From Alloalcanivorax marinus (GTDB taxonomy: Bacteria > Pseudomonadota > Gammaproteobacteria > Pseudomonadales > Alcanivoracaceae): a DNA stretch of 64,000 nt. Every line of letters starts with the position of its first letter. Within the stretch, counting starts at the first letter, position 1. Positions 20,759-30,641 of the stretch are shown piece after piece. The position numbers were made by a program, and so were the translations under genes. Below the pieces are notes generated by a model, which saw only the letters and a list, made by a program, of their open reading frames with translations, was not told the origin of the DNA and ran no database searches. Location: assembly GCF_016906305.1 (NCBI RefSeq), contig NZ_JADDOL010000013.1:1-64000 (forward strand). The letters are read 5' to 3'.

Positions 20759-22456
20759 ATTGCCAAGGAATCAGGCTCGGGGGAAGGAACCATCAAGCTC
20801 TTCATTTCCGTGCTGTGCGCGGCCGCTCTGGCCGCCGGGACCGCTGCGGCGCAGCCCGACCCACAGCAACGCATGTACGACCGTCTGCAACAGCAGGAGC
20901 AGTTGCGCCAGGAACAGCGCCTCGAGGAAATGCGCGTGCCCGGCCAGCGGCCCGCGGTGCCTGCGCCGCGTCCCGAGGGCGCCGCATCGGATCGCTGCTT
21001 CCCGATCGATCGTTTCACCCTGACCACGCCAGACGGGCAGGCACCGCCGTTTGGCGACTGGCTGTCCGCCGCTCTGCGGGAATGGCGAGGCCGCTGTCTC
21101 AGCCTCACGGACATTCGCGGGCTGCAATCGCTGCTGACCAACCGCCTGATCGAGCGCGGGTTCATTACCAGCCGGGTATTGCTGCCGGAGCAGGAGATCG
21201 ACGATGGCGGGCTCACTCTGCTGGTGGTGCCCGGCCGCGTTGAAGCCCTGCGCGGGGAGGGGCTCGATGACGCCCTGCTGCGGCGAGCCGTGCCTTTGTC
21301 GCCGGGGGATTTGCTCAACCTGCGCGCCCTGGAACAGGGCGTGGAGAATCTGGCCCGGCTGCCTCACCTGGACGCGGAAATGGATCTGGCGCCCGGTACG
21401 GAGCAGGGCGATACCGTGGTGCTCGGCCGCGCCGACTGGCCCCGTGCCTGGCAGGGCAGCCTGGTGGTCAACGAGAAGCACTACGGCGACGTTACCCACG
21501 GTACCGGCCAGCTGTCCCTGGACTGGGGCAGCCCCTTCGGTCTTGCCGACCGGCTGTCCCTGGGGCTGAACAGCGACCTGGACCGGGAGTTCTCCGACCG
21601 GGCCTGGGGCGCCAGTCTCGATTACGACGTCAGTCTGGGCTACTGGAATCTGGCCGGCGGCTACAGCCGGCAGGCCTATCAAAGCGACGTGGCCGGCATC
21701 TTCCAGCGCTTCGATTCTTCCGGCATCACCGAGATTTCCCGCCTGGAACTGACCCGGGTGCTGCATCGCTCGCAGCGCGCGCGGCTGTCGCTGACGCTGC
21801 TGGGCGCCTACACCCGGGTTGGCAACCGCATTGAGGACACCACCATCCAGGTGAGCAGCTATCGGCTGCGCACCGGTGGACTGCGCCTGAGCGGCAAGTC
21901 CCGGGTGGGCCAGGTGCAGCTGGCCGGCAGCCTCACCGCGGAGCGGACCTGGGCCGCCGGCCCGGCCACCGACCTGCCCGTGGATGCGGAGGTGGCCGAC
22001 CCGATTCACAGCCGCTACCAGCTGTTCCTATCCGCCAGCCGCTTTTTCCCGGATTGGTACGGAGCCTTGCAGGTCCGCCTCAATGGACAGTACAGCCGCG
22101 ATGCGCTGTTCCCCTCCGAGCGCCTTTCCCTGGCTTCCGCCGCCGCGGTGCGCGGTTACGACAGCCTGTCGGTGAGCGGCAATTCCGCCGCCGCCGGCAC
22201 CGTGCAGTTCGACCTGTATCCGCCGCTCACCGGACCGGTGAGCCTGAAGCCTTTTGTCGCCTGGGATCTGGGCGTGGTGCCCGGCGACCCGCCCGAGATG
22301 GAGTTCGCGCGGCTGTCCTCGACCACCGCCGGTCTGGCGGTGGGCTATCGCGACCTGCAGCTGACCACGCAGGTGAGCTGGCCTTTGCAGCAACATTCAA
22401 CGGAGATGACGGACCATGAATACACAGCCCTGGCAAGTCTGTACGTTCAGTTCTGA
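20759..22456 (+). CDS. cdiB: CdiB/ShlB-type outer-membrane TpsB transporter (start codon unusual)
   Basis: This is the outer-membrane beta-barrel that exports the CdiA partner in two-partner secretion. Domains in order: signal peptide ending AAGTAAAQ, a Gln-rich periplasmic helix, a POTRA domain (FITSRVLLPEQEIDDGGLTL) and a ShlB/FhaC barrel ending in Phe (LYVQF). The only standard start near the N-terminus is GTG at 20810, which leaves a signal peptide without a basic end. The frame is open from 20735. ATC at 20792 behind GGAAGGA would give (M)KLFISVLCAAALAAG, a textbook signal peptide. ATT at 20759 behind GGAGGG is another option and is used here as the outer limit. It overlaps cdiA by 41 bases. 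Confidence 0.85.
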   Translation: MAKESGSGEGTIKLFISVLCAAALAAGTAAAQPDPQQRMYDRLQQQEQLRQEQRLEEMRVPGQRPAVPAPRPEGAASDRCFPIDRFTLTTPDGQAPPFGDWLSAALREWRGRCLSLTDIRGLQSLLTNRLIERGFITSRVLLPEQEIDDGGLTLLVVPGRVEALRGEGLDDALLRRAVPLSPGDLLNLRALEQGVENLARLPHLDAEMDLAPGTEQGDTVVLGRADWPRAWQGSLVVNEKHYGDVTHGTGQLSLDWGSPFGLADRLSLGLNSDLDREFSDRAWGASLDYDVSLGYWNLAGGYSRQAYQSDVAGIFQRFDSSGITEISRLELTRVLHRSQRARLSLTLLGAYTRVGNRIEDTTIQVSSYRLRTGGLRLSGKSRVGQVQLAGSLTAERTWAAGPATDLPVDAEVADPIHSRYQLFLSASRFFPDWYGALQVRLNGQYSRDALFPSERLSLASAAAVRGYDSLSVSGNSAAAGTVQFDLYPPLTGPVSLKPFVAWDLGVVPGDPPEMEFARLSSTTAGLAVGYRDLQLTTQVSWPLQQHSTEMTDHEYTALASLYVQF

Positions 22457-25400
22457 GGCCCACGGAAGGGCACGGCCGGCATTGGCGTACGCGCTCTCGC
22501 TACTGCTGATCTGGCAGCCGCTGCTGGCCGCCGCCGACGGCGTGACGCCCACTGCCGGCGGCGTGGATCGTGCCGCCAACGGGGTACCGGTGGTCAACAT
22601 TCGCAACCCCAATGGCGCCGGCGTTTCGCACAACTTCTACCAGGACCTTAACGTCGACCGACAGGGCCTGATCCTGAATAACGGGCGGGGGCTCAGCCAG
22701 ACCGAACTGGCCGGTTACATCGAAGCCAATCCCAACCTGAAGAACGGATCGGCCCGCCTGATTCTCAATGAGGTGATTGGCGCCAACCCATCCGCGCTGA
22801 ACGGCTATCTGGAAGTGGGCGGCGCCCGCGCCGACGTGGTAATCGCCAATCCCAACGGCATCACCTGCAACGGCTGCGGCTTTATCAATACCGACCACGC
22901 CACTCTGACCACCGGCCGTGCCTTGATGAACGCGGACGGCGCCCTGCAGACCTTTGACGTGCAAGGGGGGCGTATTCACATCGGCGCGGACGGCGCCAAT
23001 ACCGGTAATGTGGATCGCTTCGATCTGATCGCCCGGTCGGTGTCCCTGGCCGGTGCCATCAATGCCGATCAGCTCAATGTGATCGCCGGCCGGCAGCGGG
23101 TGGACCCGCGAACGCTGGCCACGGAAGGGCTGTCGGCGGAGAGCCTGGACGGCGAGACACCCGCCTTCGCCATTGATGCCGCCGCCCTGGGCGGCATGTA
23201 CGCCAATCGTATCCGGCTGATCGGCAACGAGAGTGGCGTGGGTGTACGCCTGGACGCCCCGGTGGCGGCGCAAAACGGCGATCTGACGTTGAGCGCCAAT
23301 GGTCGCCTCAGTTTCAGCCACTTGAGCGCCTCGGAGTCCGTGCAGCTGGCCGCCGCCGATGTGACCGCCAACGGCCATCTGGTGGCGGGAGACCGGATCG
23401 ACGTGCAGGCCGATGCCTGGCGGGCCGTAACCGGCACCACCTCCGCCGACGTGGTGGAGATGACCCTGAACACCGCGCGGCTGGAGGCGGACGCGGAGTG
23501 GCTGGGCGTGGACCGGCTGACGGTGAACACCAACAGCCTGGACAACGCCGGTGATCTGGCCGGCGGTGAGGTCATCCTGCGCGCCGGCGAACGGCTGGAT
23601 AATCAGGGAACGGTGGTTGCGGGCGCTAATGCGCGCCTTGAGGCCGGCGATCTGAACAATCAGGGGACACTGGCCGCCAATGGTGATCTGAACCTGACGG
23701 CGACCAGCGTGCGTCAGGACGGCGCCGCCACCGCCGGTGGCCGGATGCGGATCGATGCGGAGCGGCTGGAGAATACCGCCGGCGCGGAAACCGTCGCCGA
23801 CGGCGTGCTGAGTGTCGGCGCCGCCGAGGTCGACAATCGTGGATTGATGCATGGCGGCGACCGGCTGGATATCGAGGCCGCCACGGTGATTCACCGGGAA
23901 GGCCGGCTGCAATCCTCCGGCGAGGTGCACTTGAAGGCGGACGCCCTGGAAAACCGAGCCCTGGTCAGCGGTGCGGGCGCGGTGACGCTGGAAACCGCCA
24001 CCCTGGATAACCGTGGAACCATCGTGGCCGAGCAGGCACTGACGGTGGCCGTGGAGGAAGACTTCAGCAACCGGGGCGATCTGCAGGGGCTGGAGGACGT
24101 TTCCGTCACCGCCGGTACTCTCGACAATCAAGGTGACCTGCTGGCCGTCGGCGCCCTCCATGTGAGCACCGGAGGCCGCCTGGAGAATCAGGGCTCTGTG
24201 CAGGCGGAAGGCGCGTTGAGCGTGGACGCGGGCGACGTTCTGATCAACGACGGCGACATGCTCACCAACAGCGAGCTTAATGTGCGAAGCGGTGGCCTGC
24301 TACGGCAGCGGGGCCGCCTGGTGGCCGGCGCGGGCGCCCGGCTGGACGGCGCGGTTCTGATCAACGAAGGGCTGATCAGCGTGGTCGATCAGCTGCTGCT
24401 CGAACACGCCGGGATTACCAATGCGGGGACGCTGGAAGCCGGTGAACGGCTGTCGGTTTCCGGGCAGGTTGAGCATCTGAATAACACCGGTCTGCTACGA
24501 ACGGACGGTGCCATGCGGATCGCCGCCGCCGCCGTGGACAACGAGGATGGCGGTACGATGACCGCCGCCGGGCATCTGGTTATTGAGGACGTCGAGCGGC
24601 TGAACAATCGCGGCCTGATCATGGCGCGTGGCGATCTGGCGTTGCGGGTTCGGGAGCTGCTCAACGAGCGGACCGACAACGCCGGCGCCGGGCAGGGCAC
24701 CCTGGGCGCTGCCGGTGATGTACTGTTTGAAGGCGAGCGCCTTCGCAACCGTGGCGGCGCCCTGATCGGCAGTGGTGGCGCCATGACGCTGCGAGTGGTC
24801 GATACCCTCGACAACGACCACGCCGATATCGTCGCCAACGGCGATCTGTTGATCGCGGCGGACGAGGCGCTGGCGAAGACCGGGCGGGTCAATAACCACT
24901 CCGGCACGATCACCACCCATGGCGGAAATCTGTCGATTTTTACCCGGTATCTGGACAACAGCCGCGAGGTGATCCTGGGCAAGAGCGAACCGCTCAGCGG
25001 CCTGGCGGCACTGGAAATAATGCTGGTGGGCCTGTCCAAGGACGACGTGGCGCTCAGCGAGGAAGACCGGATCTTTATCCACGATCCGGACCTTTCCACG
25101 GCGCTGGTGCGCTTCGCCAGCAACGGCGGCGCCCGCCAGGCCTGGGTGGATTACTGGGTCGAACAATACACCGACTACATCAACGATCAGATCGGCGGCC
25201 TGCTGAGCGAGGCGGATGTGCTGTTTATCCAGGAGACCCTGCGCGGCACGCGCGAGGACACCATGATCGGTACCCAGCCGCAGACCTTCTATTACGGCCC
25301 CAGCGAAGCGGACGACGCCACCGATAACCCGCTGGCGGAGAGCTTCTACGTGGTGGCCCGTGTCACCCAACTGCTCAAGGAGCGCGCGCCCCTGAAATAT

Positions 25401-28400
25401 CAGCGCTTTCTGGCGCATACCCGTGCCAAGCTGGAGAGCGAGGAGGGCGGTGGCCTGTATCTGCGTAATTTCACCTGCGGCACCCGGCGCGCCGACTGGG
25501 GTGACGGCGTCTCCTGTGACAACGGCAGCATCTCTTACTTCCGCTTTGGCGATGAACTCTACGACGACGTCATCGATCCCGGCTCCGAGACGGTGCAATC
25601 GGTGCTCTCCTCCGGCGGCGACCTGACGGTGGTCGCGGACACCCTGAACAATGCCTACAGCACGCTCGCCGCGGCGGGCAATATTCACCTGGAAGGGGAT
25701 CGCCTGGTCAATAAGGCGCTGGAACTGAAGCGCCACGGCAGCCTCTACACCGGCCGTCGCGAATGGCACAACGCCAAGGACGCGCCGGCGCCCGGTGCCG
25801 GCATGGTCACCACCGACGTGCGCGACATCAGCGTTGGTTTGGGCGAGCAGGTGGCCAGCGTGATCAGCGCCGGCGGCGACCTGACACTGGATTTCCAGGA
25901 CGAAGCCGGCAACTACACCGAGGAGCGCTACGATCAGGAGGTGGTGTTGGACGAGGGTGACTATGGCGACGGCGGGTCGGGCGAGCCCGGTGACGGCGGT
26001 GCCGGTGGCGACGGTCCGGCGCCGGTGGCCTGGGACCTGAGTGACGACAGCCGTGTCATCGATACCATCAGCGCGGGGCTGCGCGACATTCTCGACCACC
26101 GCAGCAGCCTGTATACCGTGGTCGAGGCCGAGGATCATCCGTACCTGATCGAAACCAACCCGTTGTTCGCCACTCTGGATGGCTTTCTGGGCTCCGGCTA
26201 TCTCCTTGATCGCCTGGAACTGGATCCGGACCGGACGTCACGACGCCTTGGCGACAGCTACTACGAGACACAGCTGATTCGCGACGCCGTGCTGGCCGCC
26301 ACCGGCCGCCGTTTTCTGGACGGCGATGTGGATTCCGACCAACAACAGTTTCAACGGTTGATGGACAATGCGCTGCTTGAAGCGGAGCGGTTGGAACTGG
26401 CCGTGGGCGTGGCCCTCACCCCGGAGCAGATCGATGGTCTTCGCCAGGACATGGTGTGGATGGAGGAGCGGCAGGTGGACGGTCACGCGGTGCTGGTGCC
26501 GGTGCTTTATCTGGCCCCGGGCAGCAGCCAGCTAACCCGCGAAGGCGCGGTGATCGCCGGCGACACCGTCAATGTGCGCGCCGGCGGCCTCGGCAACAGC
26601 GGCATCATCGCCGCCGCCAATGGCCTGAACATCCAGGCGGGCAACAAGGGCGTGGTTAACCTGGAAGGCACCCTGCAAGCAGGCACCGGCCTCGCCATCG
26701 ATTCCCGCGGCGATGTCAAGAACCAAAGCGGCACCGTCCGCGCCGGCCTGGTGTCGATTCGCAGCCAGGGCGACATCATCAATGAGTCCTGGACCGAGCA
26801 AGTGGTCGCCGAATGGGACCACGGCACCCACCGCCGTACCCGGCACGGCGACGCCGGTCTGATCCAGGGCGCCGGCATCGTGTCGCTGGACGCGGGCGGC
26901 GACATCGCCGTCATCGGCAGCCGCGTGCGGGGCGATACCGTGGGGCTCAACGCGGGCGGTGATGTACGCATCGAAAGCCAGACGCTGGAACGAGGCTTCG
27001 ACGGGCAAGCCAACGGCGGCCGCTATCAGACCCGGACCATTAAACAAGTCGCCAGCCAGGTGGACGCCACCGGCGACCTGCTGATCACCGCCGGTCGCAA
27101 CATCGGCATCACCGCGTCCGACGTCAGCGCCGGCGGCAACGCCGCCCTCGCCGCCGGTGGCGACGTCATCGTCCAGTCCGCCGCCGACCGGGACTACGAA
27201 AACTACCACCGGCAAACCCGCCAGGAAGAAAAGCAATACACCCACGACACCGTCCGCCAGCGCAAAGCCGCCGTCGGCGCCGGAGGCTCGCTCACCGTCG
27301 ATGCCGGGGGCGACCTGCTGGTGGCCGGCAGCGACCTGGCCAGCGGCGACGATATGTACCTGGCGGCGGGCGGCGGCATCGCCTTCCTCGCTACCCGCGA
27401 CAGCGAATACCACCTGGCCAAAAGCGAAAAGGACGGCGACTACGGCGCCCACAGCATGCGCCGGGACGAAGTGACCCGCATCGACCATGTCACCAGCACC
27501 GCCACCGCCGGCGGCGACCTCACTCTGACCAGCGGCGGCGACCAGCTCTACCAGGCCGCCCGCCTGGAAAGCGGCGGCGACACCACCCTGAAAAGCGGCG
27601 GACACATCACCTTCGAGGCGGTGAAGGATCTGGTGCAGGAAAGTCACGAGAAGAGCCAGGGCGACCTGGCCTGGCAGAAAATGGAGGGCCAGGGCTTCAC
27701 CGACGAAACCCTGCGCCAGACCGAAATCGCCGCCGCCGGCAATCTCGCCATCGACGCCGCCGAAGGCCTGCACATCGACGTCAAAAAGGTGGACCAGCAA
27801 ACCGTCGAACGGATGATCGACGGCATGGCCGCCGAAAACCCGGACCTGGCCTGGATGAAGGACGCCTACGAACGCGGTGACGTGGACTGGCGCCAGGTCC
27901 GCGAACTCCACGACAGCTGGGAATACAGCAGCCAGGGCATGGGCCCCGCCGCCGCCCTGGCGGTGACCATCGTGGTCGCGGCCGCGACCGCTGGCGCGGC
28001 CAGCGCGGCGGTAGGCGGCATGGCTGGTGCCACCGCCGGGTCCGGCACCGCCATGGCGGCCGCCAGTACCGGAGTGGCCGCCGGTTGGGGCAACGCCGCC
28101 GCCACCGCCATGCTGGTCGGCGCCGCCAGTACCGCCACGACCAGCACCATCAACAACGGCGGTGACCTGGGCGCCACCCTGGACACCCTGGGCAGCGGCG
28201 ACACCCTGCGCGGCCTGGCCGTCGGCGGCCTCACCGCCGGGCTCACCAGCGGCCTGCTGGACCCGGCCTTCGACAATATGGACTTCGGCAAAGCCGCTGG
28301 AATCCAAAGCGACCCGATCAACTCCATCACCCGTGGCTTCGACCTGGGCACCGCCCAAGGCGCCCTCGGCTTCGCGGCGCACAGCGCCGGGCAAGGCCTG

Positions 28401-29747
28401 ATCAACGCCGGCGCCACCGCCGCCATCCAGGGCGGCAGCTTCCAGGATCACCTGATCGGCAATCTGGAAAGCCAGGGCAATAACGTGCTTTCCGCGCTGG
28501 CCTTCAATCAGGTGGGGTCCCTGGCTGACCGTCTCGCGGAAGGTGCCGGGACGGGTGGAGACGCCCTTGGCTTTGACCTGTTTGTGGAGGGAGGTCTGGG
28601 CCGGACCGGACTCCATGCCCTGACTGGAGGCGCCGTTACCGGGCTCACTCAGGGCGACTTCGCCAGCGGCGCCGCAGGCGCCGGCGCCAACCAGCTCCTT
28701 TCCGGTTCCCTGGATACTCTCTCCAACGGAAACGCGGCGCGCACCGCGGCGGCGCAACTGGCGGGCCTGGGTGGTGCCGCGCTGGCGGGCGGTGACGTGG
28801 AGGCCGGCGCCTGGGTCGCCAAGCAGGCGGACACCTACAATCGGCAACTGCACAAGGCGGAACTTAAGCTCATTGCGGATCATTACAAGGAATATGCAGT
28901 AGAAAGAGGGATATCGGACGAGCAGGCTTTGAAGGAGCTGCTTTATCAAGCTCAGAGCCAGGTTGATAGCGCCTTTGCGGAAGATGGCGGGCAGCGCGAC
29001 CTGGCCATTCTGAGTGGCTACGATCAACAGGCCGCCGGTGATTTTCTTTCGGGCCTGGCAGGGCATTCCGGAGTCATATCCCATGACGATGGTGAGGTAA
29101 CGGCGCCTTTTGAGGCGACAGCGGGGCAATATAACAATAGCTACGTTAACGCGACGCATCTTCACGATATCGAGGACGGCGCCTATGGAGAGGAATTGTT
29201 TGGCTATCCAGCGCCGATTCTGACGAACATGGGAACCGATATTGGGGCAGGGGAGTACCTTAATGTTCTCAGCCAAGCGCGGCTAAACGCTGCTGATGCG
29301 ATGTTCTCGCAAGGAGCGACGGTCTTTGGCGGAACTCTGTTGACACCCGCCGCCGCCAGCATCGGCAGTGCTGCTACTGTGCAAGTCCCTTTTTGGAGTG
29401 GGGTTGGGGCTCAAACCGCTGCAACGGGTTCTCGTGCGCTAGGTACCAGGCTGATTGTCAATAAAATGGCGATGGAAGAAGCAGCTGCAATTGGCGGGCT
29501 GCGAGCAAATATTATAATAATGGATGCTATATATGGTTCTGGCGTCGCTGCTGAGTATTATGTCGTGGGTTCTAATGTGCTTGGGGTTGTTGATGGATTC
29601 TTAAGTGGCACTCCTGGACCTCCTGGTTATGTGCCTGACGGATTGCCAAATCACCCAGTGATGATTCCTTATAAAGAAGGCCAGGCGGCAGGCTCTTTGT
29701 TGAGAGATTCATTCTATTTTTATAGGGAAAGGGTTAATAATGATTGA
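22416..29747 (+). CDS. cdiA: CdiA contact-dependent growth inhibition effector
   Basis: This large exoprotein of 2443 residues has a signal peptide (hydrophobic LAYALSLLLIWQPLLAAA). A TPS transport domain follows, with NPNGITCNGCGFIN at about residues 145-158, then long filamentous-haemagglutinin-type repeats (LDNQGxL/ENxGxV pattern). A central region at about 800-1380 includes a Gly/Asp linker near 1180, more repeats (SAGGDLxLxAGGD), and an Ala/Gly-rich segment at about 1850-1900. The junction motif TYNRQLH at about 2141-2147 precedes a variable C-terminal toxin of about 296 residues. The toxin DNA is clearly AT-richer than the rest, and it is rich in hydrophobic Gly/Ala/Ile stretches (GGLRANIIIMDAIYGSG), which suggests membrane action. 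The stop overlaps cdiI by 8 bases. Confidence 0.9.
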   Translation: MNTQPWQVCTFSSEAHGRARPALAYALSLLLIWQPLLAAADGVTPTAGGVDRAANGVPVVNIRNPNGAGVSHNFYQDLNVDRQGLILNNGRGLSQTELAGYIEANPNLKNGSARLILNEVIGANPSALNGYLEVGGARADVVIANPNGITCNGCGFINTDHATLTTGRALMNADGALQTFDVQGGRIHIGADGANTGNVDRFDLIARSVSLAGAINADQLNVIAGRQRVDPRTLATEGLSAESLDGETPAFAIDAAALGGMYANRIRLIGNESGVGVRLDAPVAAQNGDLTLSANGRLSFSHLSASESVQLAAADVTANGHLVAGDRIDVQADAWRAVTGTTSADVVEMTLNTARLEADAEWLGVDRLTVNTNSLDNAGDLAGGEVILRAGERLDNQGTVVAGANARLEAGDLNNQGTLAANGDLNLTATSVRQDGAATAGGRMRIDAERLENTAGAETVADGVLSVGAAEVDNRGLMHGGDRLDIEAATVIHREGRLQSSGEVHLKADALENRALVSGAGAVTLETATLDNRGTIVAEQALTVAVEEDFSNRGDLQGLEDVSVTAGTLDNQGDLLAVGALHVSTGGRLENQGSVQAEGALSVDAGDVLINDGDMLTNSELNVRSGGLLRQRGRLVAGAGARLDGAVLINEGLISVVDQLLLEHAGITNAGTLEAGERLSVSGQVEHLNNTGLLRTDGAMRIAAAAVDNEDGGTMTAAGHLVIEDVERLNNRGLIMARGDLALRVRELLNERTDNAGAGQGTLGAAGDVLFEGERLRNRGGALIGSGGAMTLRVVDTLDNDHADIVANGDLLIAADEALAKTGRVNNHSGTITTHGGNLSIFTRYLDNSREVILGKSEPLSGLAALEIMLVGLSKDDVALSEEDRIFIHDPDLSTALVRFASNGGARQAWVDYWVEQYTDYINDQIGGLLSEADVLFIQETLRGTREDTMIGTQPQTFYYGPSEADDATDNPLAESFYVVARVTQLLKERAPLKYQRFLAHTRAKLESEEGGGLYLRNFTCGTRRADWGDGVSCDNGSISYFRFGDELYDDVIDPGSETVQSVLSSGGDLTVVADTLNNAYSTLAAAGNIHLEGDRLVNKALELKRHGSLYTGRREWHNAKDAPAPGAGMVTTDVRDISVGLGEQVASVISAGGDLTLDFQDEAGNYTEERYDQEVVLDEGDYGDGGSGEPGDGGAGGDGPAPVAWDLSDDSRVIDTISAGLRDILDHRSSLYTVVEAEDHPYLIETNPLFATLDGFLGSGYLLDRLELDPDRTSRRLGDSYYETQLIRDAVLAATGRRFLDGDVDSDQQQFQRLMDNALLEAERLELAVGVALTPEQIDGLRQDMVWMEERQVDGHAVLVPVLYLAPGSSQLTREGAVIAGDTVNVRAGGLGNSGIIAAANGLNIQAGNKGVVNLEGTLQAGTGLAIDSRGDVKNQSGTVRAGLVSIRSQGDIINESWTEQVVAEWDHGTHRRTRHGDAGLIQGAGIVSLDAGGDIAVIGSRVRGDTVGLNAGGDVRIESQTLERGFDGQANGGRYQTRTIKQVASQVDATGDLLITAGRNIGITASDVSAGGNAALAAGGDVIVQSAADRDYENYHRQTRQEEKQYTHDTVRQRKAAVGAGGSLTVDAGGDLLVAGSDLASGDDMYLAAGGGIAFLATRDSEYHLAKSEKDGDYGAHSMRRDEVTRIDHVTSTATAGGDLTLTSGGDQLYQAARLESGGDTTLKSGGHITFEAVKDLVQESHEKSQGDLAWQKMEGQGFTDETLRQTEIAAAGNLAIDAAEGLHIDVKKVDQQTVERMIDGMAAENPDLAWMKDAYERGDVDWRQVRELHDSWEYSSQGMGPAAALAVTIVVAAATAGAASAAVGGMAGATAGSGTAMAAASTGVAAGWGNAAATAMLVGAASTATTSTINNGGDLGATLDTLGSGDTLRGLAVGGLTAGLTSGLLDPAFDNMDFGKAAGIQSDPINSITRGFDLGTAQGALGFAAHSAGQGLINAGATAAIQGGSFQDHLIGNLESQGNNVLSALAFNQVGSLADRLAEGAGTGGDALGFDLFVEGGLGRTGLHALTGGAVTGLTQGDFASGAAGAGANQLLSGSLDTLSNGNAARTAAAQLAGLGGAALAGGDVEAGAWVAKQADTYNRQLHKAELKLIADHYKEYAVERGISDEQALKELLYQAQSQVDSAFAEDGGQRDLAILSGYDQQAAGDFLSGLAGHSGVISHDDGEVTAPFEATAGQYNNSYVNATHLHDIEDGAYGEELFGYPAPILTNMGTDIGAGEYLNVLSQARLNAADAMFSQGATVFGGTLLTPAAASIGSAATVQVPFWSGVGAQTAATGSRALGTRLIVNKMAMEEAAAIGGLRANIIIMDAIYGSGVAAEYYVVGSNVLGVVDGFLSGTPGPPGYVPDGLPNHPVMIPYKEGQAAGSLLRDSFYFYRERVNND
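28854..29747 (+). other. CdiA C-terminal toxin module (CdiA-CT)
   Basis: This is the part of cdiA after the YNRQLH junction. Composition shifts from very GC-rich to moderate and then AT-rich, the usual sign of exchangeable CDI toxin tips. I recognise no nuclease or deaminase motif. The last 150 residues have long uncharged helices with small residues, then PDGLPNHPVMIPYKEGQ and the tail FYFYRERVNND. Similar tails recur in the orphan fragments downstream. A pore-forming or ion-conducting mode is inferred from this and from the polytopic immunity protein. Confidence 0.6.
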
Positions 29748-30072
29748 TCAGTACTCTGCGTTTAGTTTGATTTTTTTCTTGTTCTTTATTGTTGGTGTTC
29801 CTGTTTTTCTTGTTCTAAGGAGGCGCCGAGTTTTTGTTTCAGATCGTGCATGCATGTACATAAGCATGGCTTTGGCAATTCATCTGGTGAATTTATTGCC
29901 AGTTATCACGAAGGGGCGACTAATATCCTACAGAAGTGGCGAGGTTATAGATCCTATGGATCTTTTTGGCGTTTCACTTTTTTTGTCATTGTTTCTTTAT
30001 TGGATAGCTGTTTTGTCGGAACGATCGTTAAAGAAAACATTGAGTAAGCAAAAAGATCAGGGGCGTCTTTAG
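29740..30072 (+). CDS. cdiI: Cognate CDI immunity protein, three-helix membrane type
   Basis: The 110-residue product starts at an ATG that overlaps the cdiA stop by 8 bases (AATGATTGA). Three hydrophobic segments lie at about residues 7-25, 38-55 and 76-92, with a basic loop RRRRVFVSDRAC and the C-terminal signature WIAVLSERSLKKTLSK. Position and overlap identify it as the immunity gene for the current toxin. Immunity proteins in the inner membrane normally guard against toxins that act there. Two paralogues follow at 30562 and 31779. Confidence 0.8.
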   Translation: MIDQYSAFSLIFFLFFIVGVPVFLVLRRRRVFVSDRACMYISMALAIHLVNLLPVITKGRLISYRSGEVIDPMDLFGVSLFLSLFLYWIAVLSERSLKKTLSKQKDQGRL

Positions 30073-30340
30073 GGTGGTGCATTCATTATTTTAATAGAAG
30101 GGGATTATGCGTACGGGAAACCGGGGTCGGGCCAAGCCAGCCGATTGATCTAAGCTTCTCAGGACGGGCCGGCAAGCCAGTACAGATGGTTATGAGCCTG
30201 TTTTTTGGCTGGAAAGAAAAGTCTAACCCAGGTGAGGAGCGCGGGCTCGTTAGCGGCCCCTTGAGACGGTAGAAAAGCAAACTTCAAACGCCAAATTAAA
30301 TGCTGTATTGGGGGGGGTTGAAAGTAAAATCAAAAAGTTA
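30073..30340. other. Degenerate spacer after cdiI, no gene seen
   Basis: At 30098-30116 a stretch resembling the ribosome site and start of the downstream lipoprotein gene (GAAGGGGATTATGCGTA) is preserved, then the likeness stops. The rest (30117-30340) has broken reading frames and a G-run. One frame is open for about 60 codons (30098-30273) and contains SFSGRAGKP and FFGWKEKSNPG, but it has no start signal. I regard it as recombination debris of unknown origin. Confidence 0.5.
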
Positions 30341-30341
30341 A

Positions 30342-30641
30342 CGTAACCCGACCGCGAATGGCCCATTTTTAAAGAGGGTAGGCAAACAGTTGTCGCCCTC
30401 AACCAAGGGACTTTGGGGCAAAAGTGTGGAAAGTTTGGTCAGCGAGGTCGTCAAATCAGAAATACAGAGGGGAGCTCGTCCGGTGAGTAAAGGAACGTAT
30501 CATGGTGTCAGGCATTTCCTATCCGGGAGAGTTGCTTTATATACCAAAAGAGGATGGGGAATTGATTGGTCAGTTCGAGGGTCTGGTTGTTGTTGCGGTG
30601 CTCTTTTTCATAATGAAGGCTGCGGTTTATCTATTTTTTAA
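30342..30641 (+). pseudogene. Orphan CdiA-CT tail, remnant 1
   Basis: An open stretch without a convincing start encodes a toxin-like tail: KSVESLVSEVVKSEI, then ARPVSKGTYHG and ALYTKRGWGID. It aligns in order with the end of the active toxin (PVMIPYKEGQ ... FYFYRERVNND). Where the active copy reads AATGATTGA, this one reads GAATTGATTGG, so the stop has become Trp and the frame runs on to 30641. The immunity-type gene follows in the matching overlap position. Confidence 0.6.

Noticed and set aside
22416-29747. Plain filamentous haemagglutinin without toxin
   Set aside because: The YNRQLH junction, AT-rich tip, overlapping membrane immunity gene and orphan modules all point to CdiA.
30098-30273. 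Group II intron or small gene after cdiI
   Set aside because: No domain V or reverse transcriptase and no start signal; broken frames suggest debris.
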